Assembly: GCA_963841695.1 (NCBI GenBank)
Contig: CAWJDQ010000011.1
Location: 1 to 64,000, forward strand
Direction of reading: 5' to 3'
From: RYN-230 sp963841695
GTDB lineage: Bacteria > Actinomycetota > Actinomycetes > Streptosporangiales > Streptosporangiaceae
DNA length: 64,000 nt
Shown here: piece by piece, positions 33,728 to 41,553 of the stretch
How positions within the stretch are numbered: the stretch's first letter is position 1
Layout of the letters: every line of letters starts with the position of its first letter
Notes under the pieces: model-generated
What the model saw: the letters and a program-made list of their open reading frames with translations, nothing else
Database searches by the model: none
What the model was told of the DNA's origin: nothing
Position numbers and translations under genes: made by a program

Positions 33728-34579
33728 TCAAACATATAATCGAACCGGCGGAAAGCCTGCCGCCGATTCTCCGGCCCGGGCCCGGCCAGCCCGCCGTGAG
33801 CCCGGCGACATCCAGGCGCCGTCGGCGGCGAGGGTTGACCCGCTGATGTAGGCGGCGTCGGAGGAGGCGAGGAACGCGATCGCGGCCGCGATTTCGTCCG
33901 CGTCGGCCAGGCGGCCGAGCCCGCTGTGCAGGCGGATGAGCGTGCCGGCGTCCAGCCCGCGATCCCGCAGTTCGGGATGGGTGTAGTGGCGCGAATTCTC
34001 GGCGGCCATGTCGGTCCTGGTACCGCAGGGGGCGATGGCGTTGATGGCGATGTTCCGGGCGGCCAGCTCGGGAGCCAGGTTGAGGGCCAGTGCGGCGACC
34101 GCTGCCTTGCTGGCCGCGTAGAGGCTGTGCTCGAACACGGCGACCCGGGCGCTCACCGAGGACATCAGGACGATCCGGCCCCCGCCGGTCATGTGTGCCG
34201 CAACGGCCTGCACGGCGAACAGCTGGCCGGCCACATTGGTGTCGAAGACCTGCCGGAAGTCCTGCTCGGTGATGCTGGCCAGCGGCCCGGAGAACTCCAC
34301 GCCGGCGTTGCTGACGAGGACGTCAAGCCCGCCCATGGCCTCAGCGGCCCGGCCGGCCAGCGCCTGCGCCGCGGACCGGTCCCGCACGTCAGACTCGAAC
34401 GCGAAGGCGGGATGGCCCGCCCCGGTGAGCTCGGCGACGAGCGACCGGGCGCGCTCGGCGTGGCTGCGGTAGCTGATGGTGACGGACGCACCCTCGGCCG
34501 CCAGGCGGCGGGCGGTCGCCGCGCCGATTCCGCGGCTGCCGCCGGTGATCAGGGCGCTGAGGCCGGCGAAACGCTGCAT
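33728..34579 (-). CDS. short-chain dehydrogenase/reductase
   Basis: A 283-residue classical SDR. The NAD(P) motif is LITGGSRGIGAATARRL (about 9-25). NNAG is replaced by SNAG in DVLVSNAGVEFSGP. The catalytic Ser is in RIVLMSSVSARVAV, and Tyr/Lys in YAASKAAVAALALNL. The C-terminal SGSTLAADGAWMSPGS is standard. It probably acts on a 3-oxoacyl or hydroxyacyl substrate, given the enoyl-CoA hydratase and CoA transferase genes immediately upstream on the same strand. This is inference from context. Confidence 0.9.
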   Translation of the reverse strand: MQRFAGLSALITGGSRGIGAATARRLAAEGASVTISYRSHAERARSLVAELTGAGHPAFAFESDVRDRSAAQALAGRAAEAMGGLDVLVSNAGVEFSGPLASITEQDFRQVFDTNVAGQLFAVQAVAAHMTGGGRIVLMSSVSARVAVFEHSLYAASKAAVAALALNLAPELAARNIAINAIAPCGTRTDMAAENSRHYTHPELRDRGLDAGTLIRLHSGLGRLADADEIAAAIAFLASSDAAYISGSTLAADGAWMSPGSRRAGRARAGESAAGFPPVRLYV

Positions 34580-34629
34580 GACGCTCTCCCGGTGGGTGGC
34601 CCGCCGGTGCTGCTGGGGGAGGCGGCCCT

Positions 34630-35442
34630 TCAGCGCCCGGTAAACATGGGCGGCCGCTTCTCGGCGAAGGCCCGCTGGCCCTCACGGTAGTCCTCGGACC
34701 GGAAGCAGGCGTCGATCATGGCCTCGACCCTGGCGGTGTCACGCTGGCCGGCGGGGCGGCCCGTCTCGCGGATCGCTGCTTTGCAGGCGGCCAGGGTGAG
34801 CGGCGCGTTCTGGGCGATGTCCCGGGCCAGGGTCATGGTCTGGTCCCGCAGATCGGCCGCCGCGACGACCCGGTTGACCAGGCCCATCCGGAGGGCCTCC
34901 ACGGCCCGGAACCGGCGGGCGGAGAGCAGGATCTCCGCCGCGGCGGCCGGCCCGGCCAGGTTCGTCAGCGCGGTCACCCCGGCCAGGCCGAAGCCGAGGC
35001 CGAGGCGGGCGGCCGGGATGGCGAACTGGCTGTCGTCGGCGGCCAGCCGGATGTCCGCCTGCAGCGCGATGAGCAGCCCCGCCCCCAGGCAGAACCCGCG
35101 GATCATGGCGATGACCGGCTTTTCCAGGCTCTCCCACGAGCGGTTGAGGGCCGCCTGGGCCCGGTCGTACTCAGCCCGGGCAGCGGGCGAGGTGCGCCGG
35201 TCACCGAACTCGGAGATGTCGGCCCCGGAGATGAAGGCCTTGTCCCCGGCGCCGGCCAGCACCACCACGCGGACATCCCGGTCCGCCTGCAGCGCCTCCA
35301 GCAGGCCCGGCAGGTCGGCGCGCATCTCCGTGGTCAGGGCGTTGCGCCGGCCGGGATTGCTGAAGGTCAGCGTCGCGACCGCGCCGTCCATCTCGACGAG
35401 CAGTTCCCCGGGGCGCCGCGCGGCCGGGCTCGCTGATGTCAT
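34630..35442 (-). CDS. enoyl-CoA hydratase/isomerase family protein
   Basis: A 270-residue crotonase-fold protein. The first oxyanion-hole strand is DKAFISGADISEFGD, the second is MIRGFCLGAGLLIALQADIR. The position that normally carries the first catalytic Glu reads IPAARLGLGFG, with Ala instead of Glu. It may therefore be an isomerase, thioesterase or other crotonase rather than a simple hydratase. It sits between a CaiB/BaiF CoA transferase (upstream) and an SDR (downstream), spaced by about 20 and 50 bases, so a three-gene CoA-ester operon is likely. Confidence 0.88.
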   Translation of the reverse strand: MTSASPAARRPGELLVEMDGAVATLTFSNPGRRNALTTEMRADLPGLLEALQADRDVRVVVLAGAGDKAFISGADISEFGDRRTSPAARAEYDRAQAALNRSWESLEKPVIAMIRGFCLGAGLLIALQADIRLAADDSQFAIPAARLGLGFGLAGVTALTNLAGPAAAAEILLSARRFRAVEALRMGLVNRVVAAADLRDQTMTLARDIAQNAPLTLAACKAAIRETGRPAGQRDTARVEAMIDACFRSEDYREGQRAFAEKRPPMFTGR

Positions 35443-35462
35443 CCCGTTCCTTCCGTTCCGGA

Positions 35463-36647
35463 TCAGATCGCTCCCTGCGCGCGGAGCCGGTCAATCTCCC
35501 CGTCCGTATACCCCAGCCCGGTGAGCACCTCGCGGGTGTGTGCGCCGGCCTCGGGACTCGCGGTCCGGATCGTGGCTGGCACCCCGGTCATCCGCACGGC
35601 GTTGCGCGGGAGGTCGAGCCGGCCCAGCACCGGGTGCTGCACGGGCGCGGTCATCGCCAGGTGCTCCACTTGCGGGTCGGCGAACACCTCGTCCATCCGG
35701 TACACCGGCCCGCACGGCACCCCGGCCTGGTTCAGCGCCTCCACCCAGGCCGCCGTGGTCCGGGTGCGCAGCCGTTCGGCGATCACCGCGTTGAGCTCAG
35801 CCCGGTTCGCGGAGCGCCTGGCGGCCGTGTCGAAGCGCGGGTCCCGCGGGATGCCGGGCAGGCCGATGGCCTCGCACAGGCGGTCCAGCAGCCGCCCGCC
35901 GGCGCCCGCGACGTTGACGTAGCCGTCCGCCGAGGCGAAGCACCCCATCGGCACGCTGGTCGGATGATGGTTGCCCGCCTGGGCCGGCACCTCCCGGTTG
36001 ACAGTCCACCGGGCGGCCTGGAAGTCCATCATCGCGATCATCGACTCCAGCAGGGACGTCTGCACCCAGCGCCCGGTCCCGGTGCGGGCCCGGTCGTGCA
36101 GGGCCACCAGGACGCCCACCGCGAGGTAGAGGCCGGCCGCGAGATCAGAGACGGGGATCCCGGCCCGGGTTGGCTCCGAGCCCGGTAACCCCGTGACGCT
36201 CATCAGGCCGCCCATACCCTGGGCGATCTGGTCGACGCCGCCGCGGCCGGCGTAGGGGCCGTCCTGGCCGAAACCGGAAATCGATCCGTAGACCAGGCGC
36301 GGGTTCCGGGCGTGCACCGCACCGAAGCCGAAGCCCAGCCGCTCCTTGACCGGCGGCCGCATGTTCTCGATGAGGACGTCGGCGGTGTCCACCAGGCGCA
36401 TCAGCGCGCCGCGTGCCCCGGGGGCCTTTAAGTTCAGGGTCAGCGACCTCTTGTTCCGGTGCAGGTGCTGGAAGTCGCAGCCATGCCGCCCCTCCGCGGC
36501 CGGCCCCGGCTGGCCCGGGTCAGGTGGCGGCTCCACCCGGACGACGTCGGCTCCCCAGTCGGCGAGCTGGCGGACGCAGGTCGGGCCCGCCCGGGCCACC
36601 GTGAGGTCGATGACGCGGATATCGTCCAGCGGGAGGCGCCCGGTCAC
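35463..36647 (-). CDS. CaiB/BaiF family (class III) CoA transferase
   Basis: A 394-residue class III CoA transferase. The N-terminal RVIDLTVARAGPTCVRQLAD is the family opening. The acyl-aspartate residue lies in GADVVRVEPP-downstream LVDTADVLIENMRPPVKERL. GSISGFGQDGPYAGRGGVDQ and the C-terminal MDEVFADPQVEHLAM, PVQHPVLG are typical. It moves CoA between carboxylic acids without ATP. It is the first gene of the operon with crotonase and SDR. The substrate is unknown. Confidence 0.92.
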   Translation of the reverse strand: MTGRLPLDDIRVIDLTVARAGPTCVRQLADWGADVVRVEPPPDPGQPGPAAEGRHGCDFQHLHRNKRSLTLNLKAPGARGALMRLVDTADVLIENMRPPVKERLGFGFGAVHARNPRLVYGSISGFGQDGPYAGRGGVDQIAQGMGGLMSVTGLPGSEPTRAGIPVSDLAAGLYLAVGVLVALHDRARTGTGRWVQTSLLESMIAMMDFQAARWTVNREVPAQAGNHHPTSVPMGCFASADGYVNVAGAGGRLLDRLCEAIGLPGIPRDPRFDTAARRSANRAELNAVIAERLRTRTTAAWVEALNQAGVPCGPVYRMDEVFADPQVEHLAMTAPVQHPVLGRLDLPRNAVRMTGVPATIRTASPEAGAHTREVLTGLGYTDGEIDRLRAQGAI

Positions 36648-37150
36648 CCGTGTTCACCGCCTGATACTGCGCAGGCCCTGGCCATCATCAGCCTCCCCGG
36701 ATTCCGCCGGCGGCAGGGCGCAGCCCGCGCCCATCACGACCCTACGCACATTCGCGGCCGGCGGATATGGGCCGGCCGGGGGCCCGCGGCGGGCCGGGAG
36801 CGGGCTGGCCGGCGCACGGCCGGCGGCGTCCTCCAGGCCAGGCGGGTCGCGCGGCCGGGTTAACCCGGGCGGGGGCGCGGCGCAGCTAGGCAGGCAGGTG
36901 CCGGGATGAAGGGCAGAGGCCGGAACGCCGGGGCGAACCTGGTTCCAGCATTGCACAGCGCATATGCACGTGCAGGCACACGTTCGCGGGCACCGTTCCG
37001 AGTGAAGGTGACAGTTCTCTTACCGCACGGCTGCCGCTCCGCCCGGCCGTGTCGCGGCCGGTCCTGGCGGGTGACGGGGCCGCGAGTGGGCCCAGGCCTA
37101 CCCCGGGTGTGGGTGCCACCCCATGGTGCGCCGCCCGGGCGCGGGAGACG
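36648..37150. other. 500-bp region without a convincing gene
   Basis: Open frames here on both strands are Pro/Arg/Gly-rich and resemble no family. The stretch lies between two divergently transcribed genes and should contain both promoters. A relatively AT-rich patch is at about 36940-37025. I see no strong dyad. Confidence 0.5.
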
Positions 37151-37732
37151 ATGGCGGGCATGACCTTTTTCGATGACGCCCCGGAGGCTGCGCCGGTGCC
37201 GCCCCGGCCGCATCGTCCCTGGGAGCCGCCGGAAGCGGAGTTTCCCGGGGCGGTGCCGTCCGGCACGATCGTCCTCGGGCGGACCGAGCAGGCGGCCGTG
37301 GCGATCACCGGGCTGCTGGCCTACCCGGCCGGGTTCGAGATCTTCCTCACCGCCCGGGTCCGCCCCGGTGCGGACACCGGCCCGGGGGACCGGATGCCGG
37401 GCGGCGGGGGGCGCGGCGGTTACCGGCAGTCCTTCCGCCTCGGGCTGCAGTTCGCCGACGGCACCAAGGTCCTCGGCCAGCGCGGCGGCCCGCGGCCGGA
37501 CCAGGACACCGAGCCGGACGGTCCCATCCTGCGGCCGTTCATGGCGGGCGGTGGGCCGCGCTCCACCTTCTGGCGCTGGTGGGCGTGGCCGTTGCCGCCC
37601 GCCGGGCCACTAGAGTTCGTCTGCGAGTGGGCCGCGCTGGGCATCCCCGAGTCGCGGGCCGGGCTGGACGCGCAGCTCATCCTCGACGCGGCGGCCCGCA
37701 GCATCCGGCTCTGGCCCGACGGCGAGGGCTGA
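37151..37732 (+). CDS. conserved hypothetical actinobacterial protein
   Basis: A 193-residue soluble protein from ATG 37151 (ATG 37160 is also possible). It opens with FFDDAPEAA and an acidic/Pro stretch. A beta-rich core follows (GTIVLGRTEQAAVAITGLLA, GFEIFLTARVRP, FRLGLQFADGTKVLG), then the well-conserved-looking GGGPRSTFWRWWAWPLPPAG and FVCEWAALGIPESRAGLDAQ. The pattern is that of a widespread actinobacterial family of unknown role. There is no signal peptide or metal motif. Confidence 0.75.
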   Translation: MAGMTFFDDAPEAAPVPPRPHRPWEPPEAEFPGAVPSGTIVLGRTEQAAVAITGLLAYPAGFEIFLTARVRPGADTGPGDRMPGGGGRGGYRQSFRLGLQFADGTKVLGQRGGPRPDQDTEPDGPILRPFMAGGGPRSTFWRWWAWPLPPAGPLEFVCEWAALGIPESRAGLDAQLILDAAARSIRLWPDGEG

Positions 37733-37759
37733 GGCCAGGCGCCGCCGTGGCGGCCGCCT

Positions 37760-37796
37760 ATCGTCAAGAAACTTGACTGTCTACTAGGTTGACGAT
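37760..37796. promoter_or_regulatory. nested inverted repeats upstream of MarR-VOC gene
   Basis: ATCGTCAA (37760-37767) and TTGACGAT (37789-37796) form an 8-bp inverted repeat. Inside it lies the palindrome TCAAGAAACTTGA (37764-37776). The element ends 16 bases before the ATG at 37813, the expected position for MarR-type autorepression. Confidence 0.65.
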
Positions 37797-37812
37797 CCGG
37801 TATCCTGGCGTC

Positions 37813-38667
37813 ATGGCGGATGCCCACGAGCACGAGAACGAGAACGAGCACGAGAACGAACTCGCGACCCCGACGCTGATGCGGGCCGCCCGCGGCGCGT
37901 ACGCCCAGTCCGTCCGGGCCCAGCTGGACGCCATCGGCGCCAGCGACCTGCCCAGGAACGGAGCCTTCCTGCTGGCGGGGATCGGCACCTCCGGGGGGCC
38001 GCGGCAGGATCTGCCCGCCGGGCTCGGCGTCACCAAGCAGGCCGTGAGCCAGGCCATCGAGACCCTGGCCCGCCGGGGTTACCTGGACCGGAATCCGGAT
38101 CCTGCCGACCGCCGCCGCGTCGCCCTCACGCTGACCAGGCGCGGGCAGGAGGTCCTCGACGCGGTGGTGCGGGGGGTGGAGGCGGTCGATGCCCGGCTGC
38201 TCGAGCGGCTGCCCGCCGCGCAGGTCGAGGCCATGCGCTCCGGGCTGCTGGCCCTGGCCGAGATCAAGACCGGCGCGGTGGCCACCGGGGCCGGGCGGCG
38301 GCGGCCGCGCCCGCAGTTCCGCAAGGCCAGCCCGATCTTCCCGGTGCGGGACATGACGGCGGCGCTGGCGCACTACGCCGCGCTCGGCTTCGACACCGTC
38401 CGCGACGAGGGCGGCGACTACGGCTTCGCTGACCGGGACGGGGTCGGCCTGCACCTGGCGGCCGATCCGGGGCACGATCCCGGGCACAGCCACGCGTCCG
38501 CCTACCTCTACGTGCGTGACGCGGACGCCGTGTACGAGGAGTGGGCACGGCCGGGCATCGGCGGCCAGACCCGGCCCGTCGGCCCGACTCCGTACGGGCT
38601 GCGCGAGGGTTCGCACACCGATCCGGACGGGAACCTGATCCGGTTCGGCTCTCCCGTGGGGGAGTAA
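37813..38667 (+). CDS. MarR-type regulator fused to a glyoxalase/VOC domain
   Basis: A 284-residue two-domain protein. Residues about 20-150 are a MarR winged helix (GVTKQAVSQAIETLARRGYL, DPADRRRVALTLTRRGQEVL). Residues about 170-284 are a VOC/bleomycin-resistance-like domain (ASPIFPVRDMTAALAHYAAL, HASAYLYVRDADAVYEEWAR, LREGSHTDPDGNLIRFGSPV). The fusion implies that a ligand bound by the VOC half is sensed directly. The N-terminus is a charged (HENENE) repeat coded by a 6-base microsatellite. Nested palindromes precede the gene, so autoregulation is likely. Confidence 0.88.
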   Translation: MADAHEHENENEHENELATPTLMRAARGAYAQSVRAQLDAIGASDLPRNGAFLLAGIGTSGGPRQDLPAGLGVTKQAVSQAIETLARRGYLDRNPDPADRRRVALTLTRRGQEVLDAVVRGVEAVDARLLERLPAAQVEAMRSGLLALAEIKTGAVATGAGRRRPRPQFRKASPIFPVRDMTAALAHYAALGFDTVRDEGGDYGFADRDGVGLHLAADPGHDPGHSHASAYLYVRDADAVYEEWARPGIGGQTRPVGPTPYGLREGSHTDPDGNLIRFGSPVGE

Positions 38668-38696
38668 GTCCCGGCCTGGGGGAGTAAGCCCCGGCC
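38657..38696. repeat. 20-bp duplication across the stop codon of the MarR-VOC gene
   Basis: Two adjacent 20-base copies of tgggggagtaagtcccggcc with one mismatch. The first contains the TAA stop of the gene; the second repeats the stop out of use. Confidence 0.85.
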
Positions 38697-38905
38697 GGTG
38701 CGGCGGCCGGCCGTCTACGGCGCAGGACGGCGGGAAATGCGGCTGGCGGGACCGTTCCCGCACGCGGTACCGTGGCGGTGGCAGTTTCCGGCTGCCGCTG
38801 GGTCCGCGGGCAGAGCTTCAAGCTCACCGGCATCGAAACACTGGCTGACGGCATGTCTTTCCAGCCCGATGTCGCGGACCCCCGGGCAGCGGAGGAAGGA
38901 CTGCC

Positions 38906-40458
38906 TTGTCCGATCACTCACGTGCCCTCCCCGACCAGCCCAGCCTGCGCTACCTCAAGGTGGAGGCGAAACGGCGGCTGTCCGCCGGGGAGTTCACCAC
39001 GCTGCACGACGCCCAGCTGGCTGTCGCGCGCGAGCACGGGCTGCCGAGCTGGGCCGCGCTCAAGGAGTACATCAGCGCCGGGACCGGCCACAGCAGCCCG
39101 GTGCTGGCGCAGGCCCGGTGGGTGCTCTCCCGCTTCGGGGACGCCGGTACCCCGGGCTGGCCGGTCCCCGGTGCGGACGAGCTGCGCGAGCACTTCAGCG
39201 ACCGTTTCCTGCGCCTGGTCCCCCCGGACACGCTGGTGGAGACCCTGACCCGGGTGGCGTCGCGGTTGCGCGAGGACCTGGTCATCGGCCTGGAGACGCC
39301 ACTGCGCCTGCGCGCCCGGGTCGGCGGCATGCAGCTCGAGGCGGCCTCGGAGGCCGGGCCGCCGCACCGGCTGGCCGGGTTGCGCCTGTACCCGCTGGGC
39401 GAGCGGGTCACCGACGCACGGGTCGCCGCGCCCTCCACCCGGACCTCCGGTGCGGTGCCCGCGGCGGCGGTCGCGGTGGCGGAGGAATCCCTCGCCGAGA
39501 TCGGCCTGCCCGGCCTGGTGCTGGCCGGCGTGCTGGCCGGCACCGCGATCGGGGACGGGACCGGATGGGCCGCCGCGCGCGGCTGGGCCACGCTCGAGGG
39601 AGTCGGCCCGGAGGGGACCGGCCCGGAGGGGACCAGCCCGGATGGGCCGCTTACCCCGGGCCACCGGTTCCCGGCGTACTCGGTCACCAAGCTGATCACC
39701 GCCACCGTGGTCCTGCGCCTGGCCGCCGGGGGGCGGATCGGCCTGGACGAGCCAGCCAATGCCTACCTGCGCGCGGTCCGGCTGGCCGACGGCGCCGTCA
39801 CGGTCCGGGACCTGCTCACCCACACCGCCGGCGTGGACAGCCCGGCTGAGCTGTTCGCCGGGCGGGTGCCTGAGCTGGTCACGCTGACCGGCCCGGTCGC
39901 GCCCTGCGCCGGGCCGCGGGGCACGTTCAGCTACAGCAACGGCGGGTACGCGCTGCTCGGGCAGCTCGTCGCGGAGGTGACCGGGGTCTGCTACCCGGAG
40001 GCGGCCGCGGCGCTCGTGCTCGGGCCGCTGGGGATGAGCGGCTCGTCGTTCCCCGCGAGCTGGCCGGCGGCCGGCGCCGTCACCGGGTACCGGCTGGCCG
40101 GCGATGGCTCGTTCGAGCCGGCCCCGCGCAGGTCTGCACGATCCCGGCGGCCTGCGGCCTCTGGACGACCGCGGCGGACCTGGTCCGGTTCGGGCTGTCC
40201 TGGGGGTCCCTGCTGCCCGCCGGGCTGGCCGGCGAGGCCCTCCGGCCGCAGGTGGCCCGGGACGCTGCCGGGGCGCAGATGGGCCTGGGCTGGCTGCTCA
40301 ACGTGCCCAAGGATGTGTGCGGGCACGCGGGGGGCGGCCCGGGCGCCGCCGCATCCCTGATCATCCGGATGAGCACCGGCCAGCCCAGCGTCGCCCTGGC
40401 CAACCGTCTCGTCCCGATCGAGCCGGTGAACGCCCGCCTGGTCCGCCCCGCCGGCTGA
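38906..40458 (+). CDS. serine beta-lactamase-family protein with N-terminal helical domain, frameshift near 40126
   Basis: Residues 1-55 are the helical segment often found before ankyrin or other repeats (LRYLKVEAKRRLSAGEFTTL, LAVAREHGLPSWAALKEYI). The beta-lactamase (class C/esterase) domain follows. It has SxxK in YSVTKLITATVVL, the YxN motif in FSYSNGGYALLGQLV and a late HAGGGPG in the KTG position. At CCCCGCGCAGG (40123-40133) one base appears to be missing. The other frame continues AQVCTIPAACGLWTTAADLV, RFGLSW and GLGWLLNVPKDV to 40458. No signal peptide, so probably a cytosolic esterase or peptidase rather than a resistance enzyme. A 15-bp GPEGT repeat lies at 39601-39645. Confidence 0.82.
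39601..39645 (+). repeat. 15-bp repeat (GPEGT) in beta-lactamase-family gene
   Basis: Two exact copies plus a diverged third of cggcccggaggggac, read GPEGT-GPEGT-SPDG. It is another in-frame minisatellite. Confidence 0.75.
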
Positions 40459-40512
40459 GCGGCGGCTCGCTGGCCGGGCTGATGACCGGTGAGCCTGCCG
40501 CGGCGGGCGGGA

Positions 40513-41436
40513 TCACCGGGCCCAGGCGGGTGTCCAGGTGCCGGCCTGGCCAGCCGCCGCGGCGCCGAGGTGCCTGCGGAGGCTGGCCAGAGCGGGGTGC
40601 CGGTTGTCGCTCCGCCAGATCAGCGAGTGCGGGTAGACCGGTGTCGGGCCGCGCACGGCGATCCGCCGCAGGTCGTAGCCGGCGGGCCAGAGCAGCCGGG
40701 TGTGCTCGCCGACGAAGGTCGCCAGCGCCGGGGAGGCGGCGATCACGTCCAGCAGCGGCTCGGTGCCGAAGTTGGGGCCGACCGCGTCGATGGTGAGCCC
40801 GAACGCGGCGGCCAGGTCGTCGTAGTAGGCAGCCCACTCGGTTCCGGGCACGAGGGCCGGAATCCAGATCCGGTGCCCGGCGAGCTCGGCGGGCGTCACC
40901 GCGCGCGCGGCGGCCAGCTCGTGGGCCGGCCCGGTGAGCAGCTGGACCGGCTCATCGAGGACCCGGGCGGACCGCAGGCCGTCGGGGAGCTGCCGCGCGG
41001 GCCGGGTCAGGGCGCGGAAGGTCGCGTCGATCGTGCCGGACCGGACCGCGTCGAGGGCCGTCCCGGCGTCGAAGAGGGTCACGACATCGAGAGCGGTCCC
41101 GGGATGGGCGCGGTGGAAATCGCGCAGCAGAATCGCGGGCGCGAGCCGCGAGCCGATCATGTTGACGCGCAGCGCGCGGCGGCCCGGCCGCACCGACGCG
41201 GCGGCCCGTTCCGCGGCCTGCAGGAGCTCGCGGGCGTGCGGCAGGAACGCCTGCCCGTCCGCGGTGAGCTGGGCTCCGCGCGCGGTCCGGGTGAACAGCC
41301 GCACGCCGAGCTCGTTCTCCAGCGCGGCGATGCGCTTGGAGACGGCCTGCTGGGTGACCGACAGCTCGGCGGCGGCGTGCTGGAACTGGCCCGCGTCTGC
41401 GGCGGCGGCGAACGTGCGCACGGCAGCGAGATCCAC
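40513..41436 (-). CDS. LysR-family transcription regulator
   Basis: A 307-residue LysR protein from GTG 41436. The winged helix is VRTFAAAADAGQFQHAAAEL then SVTQQAVSKRIAALENELGV and RLFTRTARGAQLTADGQAFL. The effector domain follows from about residue 88. It diverges from an MFS transporter gene 118 bases away, with a CACAAC-N5-GTTGTG dyad between, so it likely controls that transporter. The open frame continues far upstream but only as antisense of the transporter gene. Confidence 0.93.
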   Translation of the reverse strand: MDLAAVRTFAAAADAGQFQHAAAELSVTQQAVSKRIAALENELGVRLFTRTARGAQLTADGQAFLPHARELLQAAERAAASVRPGRRALRVNMIGSRLAPAILLRDFHRAHPGTALDVVTLFDAGTALDAVRSGTIDATFRALTRPARQLPDGLRSARVLDEPVQLLTGPAHELAAARAVTPAELAGHRIWIPALVPGTEWAAYYDDLAAAFGLTIDAVGPNFGTEPLLDVIAASPALATFVGEHTRLLWPAGYDLRRIAVRGPTPVYPHSLIWRSDNRHPALASLRRHLGAAAAGQAGTWTPAWAR

Positions 41437-41454
41437 GCCGCCCGACCTTAGCCG

Positions 41455-41471
41455 CACAACCCGGCGTTGTG
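41455..41471. promoter_or_regulatory. candidate LysR binding site CACAAC-N5-GTTGTG
   Basis: A perfect 6-bp dyad, 19 bases upstream of the lysR start and 83 bases upstream of the transporter start, in the divergent promoter. The size fits a LysR box (about 15-17 bases). Confidence 0.6.
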
Positions 41472-41553
41472 GCTCGCCGGCGCGGGGATTGTTTGATCCG
41501 CCGCCCGGCCGCGCGCTTTGATCCCGGTGACCGACGTGAGGGGTGCACCGGGT

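Noticed and set aside
36886..37308. Minus-strand open frame of 140 codons in the gap before 37151
   Set aside because: Its composition is Arg/Gly/Pro-rich, it has no ribosome-binding site and it overlaps the start of the conserved gene on the other strand.
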